Assembly: GCA_008933045.1 (NCBI GenBank)
Contig: WBXJ01000084.1
Span: 1 to 11,165 of the forward strand
DNA: 11,165 nt
DNA from: Verrucomicrobiota bacterium
GTDB lineage: Bacteria; Verrucomicrobiota; Verrucomicrobiia; Limisphaerales; SXQI01
Direction of reading: 5' to 3'
The notes beneath the pieces are model-generated. The model saw nothing but the letters and a program-made list of their open reading frames with translations, made no database searches and had not been told where the DNA came from. A program made the translations under genes and the position numbers. Below are positions 1 to 8,405 of the stretch, piece after piece (position 1 is the first letter of the stretch; each line of letters opens with the position of its first letter).

Positions 1-3000
1 GTACCGTGACCCTCCACGGATTGAATGGAACAGATACCACCGACAGCCACTGCACGCTCGCGAATATTGATGAGACCGATCCCTTGTTTGCGAGGATGAA
101 GATGTTGGTGGTTCCCCGATGAGAATCCTTTCCCATCATCGCGCACGGTGAGGAGTAGGCTCGAGGCTTGAACCGTCAATTCCACCCTCACGGTTCGCGC
201 ATCAGCATGCCGTTCGATATTGGTTAACGCTTCCTGAATAATTCGGTAGATCGGCAATTCTAATCTGGAAGGTATTTGGACAAGTCGTTCGTTAAAAACC
301 AAATCAAGGTTGAGACGCGTGCGTAGGCGAAATTCATCGCAGGAGTTTTCCAATGCCACTTTCAAACCAAAATCATCGAGTTCGACCGGACGCAGATTTC
401 GAGAGATTCGACGAACCTCCTGTACTGAATGGTCGAGCAACTCCTTTGTTTTTAGAATCGCAGAATGGACTAGCGGTTCATTCACTAAAAGGGTCTCCAA
501 ATGATGCACTCGGACTCGCACAGAGGCGAGGAGTTGCGTCACCGAATCGTGGAGTTCGGACGCGACGCGGCGCCGTTCGCCTTCTTGGGCTTGAAGGATG
601 CGGGCTGGCAGCAATCGCAATTGTGCCTCCCCCCGTTCGCGTTCGATGATTTCTGCTCGCAATTCTGATGTGCGTGCGAACACCTCGGCTTGAAGGGTAA
701 AGGCCCTCCGAGCCAACATCCTTAGGCGGAACAGATGCAACAGGAACATCAAAGCGAGTGCACATCCGACGAACAATCCATAAAAGGTCTTAGTCTGATA
801 AAACAGAGGCGGCAGAATAAACGCCACGACTTTTGGTGTGCCGTTAAATTCAGCGGCACCCGAGACAGCTTGCACAGAAAACTTGTAACTGGCCGGTTTC
901 AAATTTCGGTAGGACACCTCCCGAAGCGAGGAAGGGAGCATCACCCAGTCGGGGTCGACTCCCGAGAGTTTGTAACGGAACCTCACTCGGCTCGGATACC
1001 GGAGAGCCGTCGCCGTGAATGTGATTCGGACGTTGTGGTCCCCAGGTGAAAAAACCAAGCTTTCGGAAGAAGATTTCACGATTCCGCCGACCTCCAAGGT
1101 TTCGATCTGGACAGGTAGTGGACCTTCTTCGGTGTGAACGCGTTTCGGATCAAGCATGCTCAACCCCATCCGTGTTGTGAACCATAAAAGACCATCACGA
1201 CTACGCAGAACCGATGGATTATTCTCCCGTCGGCACTCCTCCGATCGCATCCCATCAACCTGAGTAAAAAGTCGAAAATCACTGAACAGCGCATTGCCAG
1301 TAATGAGGCGATCGAGTCCGCTGATGGAGGCTCGAAAAATTCCTCGTGGGGTACCCATCCACAATTGGTTCAAATCGTCCCGCACGATGCCGGAAACCTG
1401 GTCGGCTCCAAAGCCCTGCTCCCACCTAAACCTGTCAATCGGACCGTTTGCAAATCGGTTCAGCCCTCGATCCCTAGTTCCAACCCAAACTGTGTTATTG
1501 CTATCGACGAGCAATGAACGCACTGAATCATCCGACAGCCCTTCGGTTTTGCTCCAGGACCTGCGTATGACACCGTTGCGGAAATTGACGAGACCATGAT
1601 TTTGGGTGCCTAGCCATAACCCGCCTTCGCCATCGGGGACGATTGTCCGAATGCCCAAATGTCGAGTTCCTGCATAATTCGTTCCTTTGCTGCCGGGCTT
1701 GAAGGAATGGAGGCCAACGCCCGGGGGCGATCCTATCCAGACGTTGGTTTGGTTATCCTCGTAGATCGACCAAACCCAATCTTCCGGAAGTCCGTCTTTG
1801 GAGGTGTAAAAATGCGGAAGCCCATCCTTCATTTTAGCCAAACCATTCGTTCTACCAAACCAGACTCCACCGCCTTTCGCGGGAGCCAGACTCTGAATTG
1901 TACCGCCTCGCTCCGGCCCAAGGTTGAAATTCGATATGCCATTGCTGGAGATCATGGATAGGTGACGATCCCAGGATCCAACCCATATTTGACCAAGTTC
2001 ATCTTCCGTGACACAAGTCGTCTCATCACCGGCTAGTCCCTCGGGTTTACCAAACGTCGTGACGGCACCTGAATAAAAACAATCCAACCCAGAACTCGTT
2101 CCCACCCACACCGTTCCTTCTTTATCCTCAAAAATGGCTTCTGCAGGGTGGAATCTGACTCCATCAATTAGGGGAAAGGTTGACCAAATTCCACGCTCGG
2201 ATCTTGCTACCATTCCCGTACCCAAGGTCACCCAAAGTGCCCCCAACGAATCAAACGCGAGCCCCCGAGCACCCTGGAGTCCTGAAGGAGGTTCAGGGAT
2301 GCGATTGATTGGACCCGATGAGTTGGGGGGCATCGAGTACACACCTTGGTTCGAGGTCGCAATGTAGAGCATCCCATCAGGTCCCAAGATGATTGCACAA
2401 ACTTCGGTGCTCAGATCCGCTCCGGGCAATTGGATCCGGTGATAGTTTTTTCCGTCCCAATGGCCGATAACGCCACCGGTTCTAGGGCTTTTCGAGCGAT
2501 CACCCAATGCGGCCCTACGTCGTTCGGCTGGAACGTCCTGTTCCGAACCAGAGCCCATCCAGATTTCGCCATTCACCAAACAAATCGATCGCACATCGAA
2601 AAATCCTTGCCCGGGAATGTTCAACGGGGTGATTACTTCATCTCGTAATAAAAAAATTCCACCAGCTCGCGTGCCGATATAAATCGTGCCATCTTTCCCT
2701 TCGGCGAGTGCGGCCACCCTGTGATTTGAAAGCCCATCCTCCCGGATAAAACTTCGAAATATGTTGTCCTTTACTCGCACGAGACCACCCTCGAAAACGC
2801 CGCAATAAAGTGTCTGGTCTTTCGCTAAGAGGAGTGTTTGAAAATCGTCGTTAAAAAGACCCGGCGTATTGTTTTTTTTGTAGTATTTAAATCGAATTCC
2901 ATCAAAACGAACCAATCCCTCCCGCGTTCCAATCCAAAGGTAGCCATCAGCGGTCTGGGCGAAAGAAGTGATATTCAGTATCGAAGAAAGTGTTGGATCC

Positions 3001-3161
3001 TGCCAGCGCCGGTGGATCATTTGTTGGATTTGCTCGGGCGGAATCGCCGAGACCGAACCAAACCACCCCGACAGCCAGACCAGGATCAAACAGAGCCATC
3101 GCCTACTTGTCCTTTTATATAAGTAGTGCAACAACCCTTGTCGTAGAAACCAACTAGTCAT
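1..3161 (-). CDS. Two-component sensor histidine kinase with double beta-propeller sensor domain (3' end beyond window)
   Basis: Open from an ATG at 3161 to the left edge, 1053 codons plus two bases, so it is partial. A basic stretch and hydrophobic segment (about residues 17-39) look like a signal peptide or anchor. Residues about 60-670 carry some 14 spaced motifs of the type LWIGTREGL, WVGTSSGLD, WVGTRDRGL, as expected for two seven-bladed Reg_prop propellers. A Y_Y_Y-like domain follows (about 705-770), then a membrane helix (about 793-813). The cytoplasmic part has a HisKA_3 dimerisation region with the phospho-acceptor His871 in ELHDSV, then a HATPase_c domain: N-box Asn981, G1 box DDGKGF (1008-1013), a GIGLINIRER box and the GHGT box at the very edge. 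Only a few C-terminal residues should be missing. By family knowledge it senses a periplasmic ligand and phosphorylates a NarL/LuxR-type response regulator, probably encoded just beyond base 1. The ATG overlaps the tatD stop (ATGA), suggesting translational coupling. The ligand cannot be told from sequence. Confidence 0.93.
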   Translation of the reverse strand, partial: MTSWFLRQGLLHYLYKRTSRRWLCLILVWLSGWFGSVSAIPPEQIQQMIHRRWQDPTLSSILNITSFAQTADGYLWIGTREGLVRFDGIRFKYYKKNNTPGLFNDDFQTLLLAKDQTLYCGVFEGGLVRVKDNIFRSFIREDGLSNHRVAALAEGKDGTIYIGTRAGGIFLLRDEVITPLNIPGQGFFDVRSICLVNGEIWMGSGSEQDVPAERRRAALGDRSKSPRTGGVIGHWDGKNYHRIQLPGADLSTEVCAIILGPDGMLYIATSNQGVYSMPPNSSGPINRIPEPPSGLQGARGLAFDSLGALWVTLGTGMVARSERGIWSTFPLIDGVRFHPAEAIFEDKEGTVWVGTSSGLDCFYSGAVTTFGKPEGLAGDETTCVTEDELGQIWVGSWDRHLSMISSNGISNFNLGPERGGTIQSLAPAKGGGVWFGRTNGLAKMKDGLPHFYTSKDGLPEDWVWSIYEDNQTNVWIGSPPGVGLHSFKPGSKGTNYAGTRHLGIRTIVPDGEGGLWLGTQNHGLVNFRNGVIRRSWSKTEGLSDDSVRSLLVDSNNTVWVGTRDRGLNRFANGPIDRFRWEQGFGADQVSGIVRDDLNQLWMGTPRGIFRASISGLDRLITGNALFSDFRLFTQVDGMRSEECRRENNPSVLRSRDGLLWFTTRMGLSMLDPKRVHTEEGPLPVQIETLEVGGIVKSSSESLVFSPGDHNVRITFTATALRYPSRVRFRYKLSGVDPDWVMLPSSLREVSYRNLKPASYKFSVQAVSGAAEFNGTPKVVAFILPPLFYQTKTFYGLFVGCALALMFLLHLFRLRMLARRAFTLQAEVFARTSELRAEIIERERGEAQLRLLPARILQAQEGERRRVASELHDSVTQLLASVRVRVHHLETLLVNEPLVHSAILKTKELLDHSVQEVRRISRNLRPVELDDFGLKVALENSCDEFRLRTRLNLDLVFNERLVQIPSRLELPIYRIIQEALTNIERHADARTVRVELTVQASSLLLTVRDDGKGFSSGNHQHLHPRKQGIGLINIRERAVAVGGICSIQSVEGHG

Positions 3162-3982
3162 GCAGGCTTCAGTTTTGGAAAAAATTGTTGAACTGTCGAT
3201 TCGGTGATTTGGCTGAGTTCCTCGAGGGTGACCGACTTGACCTGTGCAACGACCTGTGCAATCTCCCGGACGTGTGCCGGTTCTGATCGCTTTCCACGAT
3301 AGGGGACGGGTGCTAAATAGGGACAGTCTGTCTCCAACATCAACGCGTTCACCGGTGTGCTTGCCAGAGTTTCACGTACGGCAGCGGCATTCTTGAATGT
3401 AGTGATCCCCGTAAAACTCACAAGGGAGCCTAAATCTAAGACCTGCCGCATGATTTCAGGTGTGTCAACGAAGCAATGGAATACGCCCCTGACGCGAGGC
3501 GCGAACGGCCGGAGTTGATCGATTGTTTCATTCGCGGCATGACGCTGATGGATCACACAGTTCAATCCTAATTCTTGAGCGATCTCCAAATGTTGCGAAA
3601 AAAGTTGAGACTGCTTTTTTTTATAAGGATCGTCATCACTCAGAGTTCCTCCGGGGCGAGTTGAGGGAAGGCGATAATAATCCAAACCCGTTTCTCCAAT
3701 AGCAACTACCTTGGGATGCTGACCCAACTCCCGTAGGGCAGGTCGAATATCCTCCGGTGCTGTCTCCACATTGGAGGGGTGCCAACCCACCACGGCAAAG
3801 ACTTCCTCGAAGCGTTCAGCGAGTAGGATGGCGCGGCGACTTGATTCCAAATCCGTGCCGATAGTGATAATCCGTGCAACCCCAGCAGACGCAGCGCGGT
3901 CCAGCACTTCCGGCAACTCCTGAGCAAAATCAGGAAAATCCAAATGCGCATGCGTATCTGTAAAAATAATTTTATGGCTCAC
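3158..3982 (-). CDS. tatD: TatD-family metal-dependent hydrolase (DNase)
   Basis: 274 residues, normal for TatD-type amidohydrolase-fold nucleases, which act on DNA in the cytoplasm with divalent metals and are linked to DNA repair and degradation. Metal-site motifs are all present: DTHAHLDF near the start (His11, His13), GETGLDYY with Glu97, His145 in VIHQRH, His169 in FHCF, and Asp219 in ETDCPYLAPVPYRGKR. The start is GTG, one base after the stop of the upstream oxidoreductase; no strong Shine-Dalgarno is visible, so it probably depends on coupled translation. Its TGA overlaps the ATG of the histidine kinase. After GLDYYR there is a somewhat long polar loop (about residues 104-122, rich in Ser, Asp and Lys). 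TatD, YcfH and YjjV paralogues cannot be separated with confidence from one sequence, so the symbol means family rather than strict orthology. Confidence 0.93.
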   Translation of the reverse strand: MSHKIIFTDTHAHLDFPDFAQELPEVLDRAASAGVARIITIGTDLESSRRAILLAERFEEVFAVVGWHPSNVETAPEDIRPALRELGQHPKVVAIGETGLDYYRLPSTRPGGTLSDDDPYKKKQSQLFSQHLEIAQELGLNCVIHQRHAANETIDQLRPFAPRVRGVFHCFVDTPEIMRQVLDLGSLVSFTGITTFKNAAAVRETLASTPVNALMLETDCPYLAPVPYRGKRSEPAHVREIAQVVAQVKSVTLEELSQITESTVQQFFPKLKPA

Positions 3983-3983
3983 C

Positions 3984-5081
3984 TTAAAGCACTTCGATCG
4001 GGGCTGGAGGAAGTTGAATGGTGCGTTTTAATCGTGCGCTGCGAATCGCGGCATCAACGATTTCTTGGCCAAGTCGGCTGGTGGGTAGGCTGACAGGGCC
4101 CGAGAGTGGTTTGTGAGTATTAAGACAGTGCAGGAGGTATTGGACGGGGTTCTGAAAGGGTGCTTTGAGAGCTGGAGCGACGAGACGATGCGGCTTGGTT
4201 CTCTGACGGGTTTGGACTGTGACGTGGTCCTCGTAGTCATCAGAACTAATGGTACCCTCGGTTCCTGTGATGATGAAGCCGCACTTGGGCTGGGGTTGGA
4301 TGGTCCACGGATCGGTGAACGTGCCCCACCGCGTTTCAAACTTGGAGAGTCCGTGGGCATATCGTGCGATGACGAGGCTATGTTCATCGACCTCGAGTCC
4401 AGCCGGTTCATCCACGACAGCGGTGACTTCGAGCGGTCGGCGGCCTCCCTGAAACCAGGATCCCAAGGTTGTGCCGTAGCCGAGATAATCTAGAAGTGAC
4501 CCGCCACCATGCGCTCGTTTATAAAACCATGAATCGGGTTTTTCTTTGGCAACTTGTGCAGGGGATTTCTCGACTTTGTCTGCTCCATGAAACAAGGGGC
4601 CACGGTTGCCTCCAAAGTGCCAGACGTTCAGGACGTTTCCGATGCGTCCTTCCTCGATCAATTGATACGCCTTACAATGAGAAGCCACCCATTGGAGCGG
4701 CCAGTTGATCATCAACGTCTTGTCGTGGGGCATCGCATTGATCATGACATCCGCTTCTTTCAGCGAAGCAGCGAAGGGTTTTTCGACCATGATATGGACG
4801 TTGTAAGGTGCGATTTTTTTGACCCAGGACCCGTGCTGAGAAGCGGAGGGGCAGAGAATGACCACGTCGGGTTTGGCTTGCTCCATGCAGGCTCTGTAAT
4901 CGACGAACGCACGATCGCGTGGCAGGCGTTGTTTGCGAATGGCTTCCTCCATGCGCTGGGGGTTCTCATCGGAGATGCCGACGAGTTCGACCTCGGGATG
5001 GCTTCTAGCCATGCGCAAAAGGTCGCCCATGTGAAAGTGATCAAAGTTGATGCCAGCGATTCTCCATTTGCGCGATTTCAT
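3984..5081 (-). CDS. Gfo/Idh/MocA family NAD(P)-dependent oxidoreductase
   Basis: 365 residues. The N-terminal Rossmann domain (about 1-120) has the family EKP signature (VEKPFAASL, Lys101), followed by the C-terminal alpha/beta domain. Family members oxidise or reduce sugars, inositols and related compounds. Two details set it apart. The usual GxGxxG nucleotide loop is replaced by AGINFDHFHMGDLL, and the catalytic stretch reads GGGSLLDYLGYG (Asp198, Tyr202), with Tyr where many members have His; glucose-fructose oxidoreductase also uses Tyr there. Substrate is therefore not predictable, although the oxidoreductase fold is clear. It starts at an ATG 62 bases after the xth stop, with only a weak ribosome-binding site, and ends one base before the tatD GTG. 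No signal peptide is seen, so it is cytoplasmic. Confidence 0.9.
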   Translation of the reverse strand: MKSRKWRIAGINFDHFHMGDLLRMARSHPEVELVGISDENPQRMEEAIRKQRLPRDRAFVDYRACMEQAKPDVVILCPSASQHGSWVKKIAPYNVHIMVEKPFAASLKEADVMINAMPHDKTLMINWPLQWVASHCKAYQLIEEGRIGNVLNVWHFGGNRGPLFHGADKVEKSPAQVAKEKPDSWFYKRAHGGGSLLDYLGYGTTLGSWFQGGRRPLEVTAVVDEPAGLEVDEHSLVIARYAHGLSKFETRWGTFTDPWTIQPQPKCGFIITGTEGTISSDDYEDHVTVQTRQRTKPHRLVAPALKAPFQNPVQYLLHCLNTHKPLSGPVSLPTSRLGQEIVDAAIRSARLKRTIQLPPAPIEVL

Positions 5082-5143
5082 AGGTAAACGAGTGATAAGA
5101 AAGTTATGGCGCAGTCTGTGAAATAAGGAAAGGCGAAAGGGAA

Positions 5144-5899
5144 TTACTGCTCTAATTCAATGCCTATAGGACAATGGTCGGAACCTAGAATATGCTGATG
5201 GATGAACGCGCTTTTCAGGCACGGGCGAAGGTCTCGAGATACGAGGAAATAGTCGATGCGCCATCCCACATTTCGTGCTCGCGCTCCCTGCATAGGACTC
5301 CACCACGTGTAATGACCTTCTCCTTTCTCGAATTCACGAAAGGTGTCTATAAAACCTGCCTGAATAAATCCATCGAACCCTGCGCGTTCCTCGGCAGTAA
5401 AGCCGTGGTTGCGGAGATTTGCTCGGGGATTGGCCAGATCGATCGCTGTGTGCGCAACATTCAAATCGCCGCAAACAATAACCGGTTTCTTACGCTGAAG
5501 CTCTTTCAGATAAGCAAGAAAATCGGCATCCCATTGTTGACGATAAGGCAACCGCGTGAGTTCACGACGGGAGTTTGGCACGTAAACATTCACGAGGTAA
5601 AAATTGTCAAACTCGGCGTTTACAACACGCCCCTCATTGTCATGGAGATGATGCCCGATGCCGGTAGTGACTTTGAGGGGTTGCCGTTTGCTAAAAATGG
5701 AGGTGCCCGAGTAGCCTTTTTTCTGTGCCGAATTCCAGTGGGTCTGATAATAACTCGGCCAAACGGCTTCGACATCAGCTTCGGTAGCCTTGGTCTCTTG
5801 TAGGCAAAGAATATCTGGCGATTGTTCGGTGAGGTATTCTAGGAAGTTTTTCCGCAGGCAAGCACGGATGCCGTTTACGTTCCAAGAGATTAGTTTCAT
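5144..5899 (-). CDS. xthA: Exodeoxyribonuclease III (ExoIII/AP endonuclease family)
   Basis: 251 residues, close to the usual 250-270 of bacterial ExoIII. The enzyme cleaves DNA at abasic sites and removes 3' blocking groups in base-excision repair. The motifs run in order through the EEP fold: KLISWNVNGIRA at the N-terminus, Glu35 in CLQETK (metal), GYSGTSIFSK, Tyr106 in NVYVPNS, Asp145 and Asn147 in CGDLNVAHTAIDLANP, Asp216 in VGWRIDYFLVS, and Asp241-His242 in GSDHCPIGIEL at the C-terminus. All catalytic residues are present. Its ATG overlaps the TGA of the upstream membrane-protein gene, and the preceding sequence has no clear Shine-Dalgarno, so translation is probably coupled. In organisms with several EEP paralogues it may be named exoA or xth; orthology to E. 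coli xthA is inferred. Confidence 0.96.
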   Translation of the reverse strand: MKLISWNVNGIRACLRKNFLEYLTEQSPDILCLQETKATEADVEAVWPSYYQTHWNSAQKKGYSGTSIFSKRQPLKVTTGIGHHLHDNEGRVVNAEFDNFYLVNVYVPNSRRELTRLPYRQQWDADFLAYLKELQRKKPVIVCGDLNVAHTAIDLANPRANLRNHGFTAEERAGFDGFIQAGFIDTFREFEKGEGHYTWWSPMQGARARNVGWRIDYFLVSRDLRPCLKSAFIHQHILGSDHCPIGIELEQ

Positions 5900-6909
5900 T
5901 GAGGAGAAGAACTATTGCTGTCTGGGGTGAGTGCGGGAGTTGACTCAGAAAGGGTTTTGATGTGGTTCAAAACACGAAGCTGAACTTGGCGGACGACGAA
6001 ATCTGAAATGGGTAACCAATAAGATTCCGGCCACAAACGGTTTTCATAATGGCTGGTTCCGTCAATTCTCGTGCGCCCGTTGGGCAATGACGTGAGACGG
6101 AATTCGCCCTTTTTAGAAACATAAAATCCTTCGATGTGGGGCGGATGAAAATTGTTGTAAAAAGAGATCTCTCGCATAGAAGGTGGAGTTTTCAGCACGT
6201 CGAACGCCAGATGATAAGGCGGGTTCCAAGCGGTAATCGTTTCAGTCATTGATCCCGTCGAAAGTTCACAAAACCGAGGTGCGCCGACGCCCGAGCCTTC
6301 CATGCGGCATGACAATGGAAAAGCAATGCCTGCTTTGAAAATGAGCACGGGTTCTGAAGTGATTGCCGAGAATTCAGGAATCAATTTCCAAACCTTGTCT
6401 ACGGCACAGTTCACTTCGATCGAAGTGGTCACTTTGGATGATGGGAGAGAGACGGTGCGTTGCGCTTCCAACGCAGTCAGAAGCGGCGTGACAGCAAGTA
6501 GCACGACCGACGTGAGGACTTTAAGGTAGCGACGGTTGATGCAATTGGCCGTAAAATGACCAATATACGCACCCAACAGACAGAGAGGCAAGGCGATGGG
6601 AAGAACCATTATAAGGCAGATCAAGCCCTCAATGGCAAAGATGAGGATGGCGAGAGCAACCACCAGCAGGCTGACACAGGAGAGCGCAGCGGTGCTACCC
6701 ACGGAGCGTTTTTGCCCAAGTGAATAAAGGAGTGCGGTGTTGAACCCCAAGATGCTCGGGGTAAGAACAAAGATCACCCATCCGTAGAGTTGGAATGATT
6801 CCAGAGAAACACCCACCATGACAGCCACGCCGATCGCATTGAGTAGGATGGCTGTAATCACAGAGGCGATCCGACTTCTCGAAATGAAAAGTATTTGGCT
6901 CCTAAACAT
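5896..6909 (-). CDS. Multi-pass membrane protein with C-terminal SRPBCC (START-like) domain
   Basis: 337 residues in two parts. Residues 1-150 are strongly hydrophobic with about four or five membrane helices (near 13-35, 41-63, 72-92, 96-124 and 129-150). Residues about 160-320 resemble the SRPBCC / polyketide-cyclase-like fold: a start like TSIEVNCAVDKVWKLI, the typical TETITAWNPPYHLAFDV strand, a GEFRLTSLPNGRTRIDGTSHY hairpin, and a long terminal helix that ends around HIKTLSES. SRPBCC domains bind hydrophobic ligands in a deep cavity; here the domain would be tethered to the membrane. I do not recognise a named family and do not assign a function. It starts 31 bases after miaA with a weak ribosome-binding site and overlaps xth by four bases (ATGA). 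A short Ser/Pro-rich tail ends the protein. Confidence 0.8.
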   Translation of the reverse strand: MFRSQILFISRSRIASVITAILLNAIGVAVMVGVSLESFQLYGWVIFVLTPSILGFNTALLYSLGQKRSVGSTAALSCVSLLVVALAILIFAIEGLICLIMVLPIALPLCLLGAYIGHFTANCINRRYLKVLTSVVLLAVTPLLTALEAQRTVSLPSSKVTTSIEVNCAVDKVWKLIPEFSAITSEPVLIFKAGIAFPLSCRMEGSGVGAPRFCELSTGSMTETITAWNPPYHLAFDVLKTPPSMREISFYNNFHPPHIEGFYVSKKGEFRLTSLPNGRTRIDGTSHYENRLWPESYWLPISDFVVRQVQLRVLNHIKTLSESTPALTPDSNSSSPQ

Positions 6910-6940
6910 GACTTAGCGGTAGGTCGTGATCCTTGGAGAG

Positions 6941-7861
6941 TCAACTCTGTTCACAGTGTCCTGTTTCGTTCAACACCGTTCGGATGGTTTGTGACGTGGT
7001 GCTTTGAGAACAATCGATCCAACGCGCGGCGAATTGATGCTTAAAGAAAACGAGTTGTCGTTTTGCAAATTGGCGAGTGCGGAGTTTTACAAGCTCGACC
7101 ACCTGAGCTAATGAGTGTTCACCATCAAAATACTCGCATAGTTGACGGTATCCGAGGGCTTGTTGCGCGGTACGGTTTTCTCGAAGCCCACGCTGCAGAA
7201 GCGCACGGGTTTCTGCTTCCAATCCTTGGTCAAATATTCGATCCACGCGCTGGTTGATGCGATGGTGGAGATCGGTAGAGGCGCGGTTCAGGACGAAAAG
7301 GGTCGCAGCATTTGCCGCATTAATTTTCGGTTGAAAGTCCGCGAACGGTCGGTTAGTCAGCCGAATAATCTCCAGAGCGCGAATGACGCGTCGGGGATTT
7401 TGGCAGTCGATTGACGCAAAGGCTGCGGGATCGCGTTGTTGCAGTTCCTCGAGAAGTTGAGTCAATGGGGTAGCCTCCAGAGCTGATCTCACCAACCCAT
7501 CGGAGGGAGGTGCCGTGGAAAGTCCGTGCAACAGTGCCTTAAAGTAAAACCCCGTGCCGCCGCAATAGATAGGGATTCGGTTGCGGTTACGAATTTCTAC
7601 TTCAGCAATCTGGGCCAGACGAACAAACTGGGCGGCATCAAACGACTCCGACAAATCCATGACATCAATCAAATGATGGGGCACGAGGGCACGTTCCTCG
7701 GCGGAGGGCTTCGCCGTTCCGATATCAAGTCCGCGATAGACCTGCATCGAATCCACACTGATGATTTCCCCCGACAATCGTTGAGCGAGTTCGAGAGCGA
7801 GCGCGGATTTTCCCACCGCAGTCGGGCCTGCGAGGTAAATGGCTGGAGGCTCTGCGTTCAC
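6941..7861 (-). CDS. miaA: tRNA dimethylallyltransferase MiaA
   Basis: 306 residues, normal for MiaA, which transfers a dimethylallyl group from DMAPP to A37 of tRNAs that read codons beginning with U. The P-loop is GPTAVGKS (residues 12-19). It is followed by the DSMQVYRGLDIGTAKP signature (37-52) with the catalytic Asp, then HHLIDV, CGGTGFYFKALL, DPRR-like NPRRVIRALEI, and the C-terminal KLRTRQFAKRQ tRNA-binding motif. The start is GTG; an in-frame TAG lies four codons upstream and an AGGA sits seven bases before the GTG, which fixes the start. It follows lspA by 25 bases and precedes the membrane/SRPBCC gene by 31, so it is probably part of the same transcript. Confidence 0.97.
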   Translation of the reverse strand: MNAEPPAIYLAGPTAVGKSALALELAQRLSGEIISVDSMQVYRGLDIGTAKPSAEERALVPHHLIDVMDLSESFDAAQFVRLAQIAEVEIRNRNRIPIYCGGTGFYFKALLHGLSTAPPSDGLVRSALEATPLTQLLEELQQRDPAAFASIDCQNPRRVIRALEIIRLTNRPFADFQPKINAANAATLFVLNRASTDLHHRINQRVDRIFDQGLEAETRALLQRGLRENRTAQQALGYRQLCEYFDGEHSLAQVVELVKLRTRQFAKRQLVFFKHQFAARWIDCSQSTTSQTIRTVLNETGHCEQS

Positions 7862-7886
7862 GTATGGATCCTAGTGGAGACGGCGG

Positions 7887-8393
7887 CTAAGGGGACTCGA
7901 TCGCTTCGGAACTTTTGCCTTCGCGTTGCCAAGAAAGCAAAAACAGAAGGCCCACTCCTGTGCAAATAGCGATGTCAGCGACGTTAAACGCAGGGAAACC
8001 AATTTCTTCACCCCCTCGTTGATAAAGGTAGAACCTCAAAAAATCGATCACGTGATGAACGAAGAGTCGGTCGATCATGTTCCCAATGATGCCACCGAGC
8101 ACGCAGCCAAATGCGATTTGACCCAGCTTGGTATGGATTGCGAAGTGGCGGCGACCAAGGATTAGGCCCAACAACGCAGCTAGCGAAAGAATAGCGAGGA
8201 ATTCGTTATTGCCGTGAAACATGCTCCATGCGGCACCTGTATTACCCCAGTGAACCAATTTTAAGAAACCGTCGATGATGGTTTTCTCGTCTGTGGGACT
8301 CAACCCGTAAACGACAAGTCGCTTGGTGAGCTGATCTAACAGCGCGATCGAGACCGCAATAATGCTGAAGCGAAAAGCGCCAGTGTGCTTCAT
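7887..8393 (-). CDS. lspA: Lipoprotein signal peptidase (signal peptidase II)
   Basis: 168 residues from the chosen ATG. LspA is an inner-membrane aspartyl protease that removes signal peptides from diacylglyceryl-modified prolipoproteins. Four membrane helices are visible (near 8-24, 63-80, 92-110 and 137-155). Signatures: NTGAAWSMF (51-59), GGIIGNMIDRLFVHHVIDF with catalytic Asp108, and FNVADIAI with catalytic Asp140. The ORF could begin two codons earlier at a GTG (8399), but the GGAG at 8402-8399 overlaps that codon and lies five bases before the ATG at 8393, so the ATG is preferred. It begins 12 bases after the stop of the PEP-hydrolase-like gene and is followed 25 bases later by miaA. 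Confidence 0.97.
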   Translation of the reverse strand: MKHTGAFRFSIIAVSIALLDQLTKRLVVYGLSPTDEKTIIDGFLKLVHWGNTGAAWSMFHGNNEFLAILSLAALLGLILGRRHFAIHTKLGQIAFGCVLGGIIGNMIDRLFVHHVIDFLRFYLYQRGGEEIGFPAFNVADIAICTGVGLLFLLSWQREGKSSEAIESP

Positions 8394-8405
8394 GCGCACT
8401 CCAAG

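Noticed and set aside
310..3122. Several plus-strand ORFs of 64-104 codons across the left third
   Set aside because: All lie antisense to the continuous minus-strand kinase frame, which shows clear propeller, HisKA_3 and HATPase motifs; the plus-strand proteins have no recognisable motifs and biased composition.
4554..5803. Plus-strand ORFs of 177 and 203 codons antisense to the oxidoreductase and xth genes
   Set aside because: They are mirror frames of two genes with intact family motifs; no ribosome-binding site or domain supports them.
8397..8399. GTG as the lspA start
   Set aside because: It overlaps the GGAG Shine-Dalgarno; the ATG two codons later has correct spacing.
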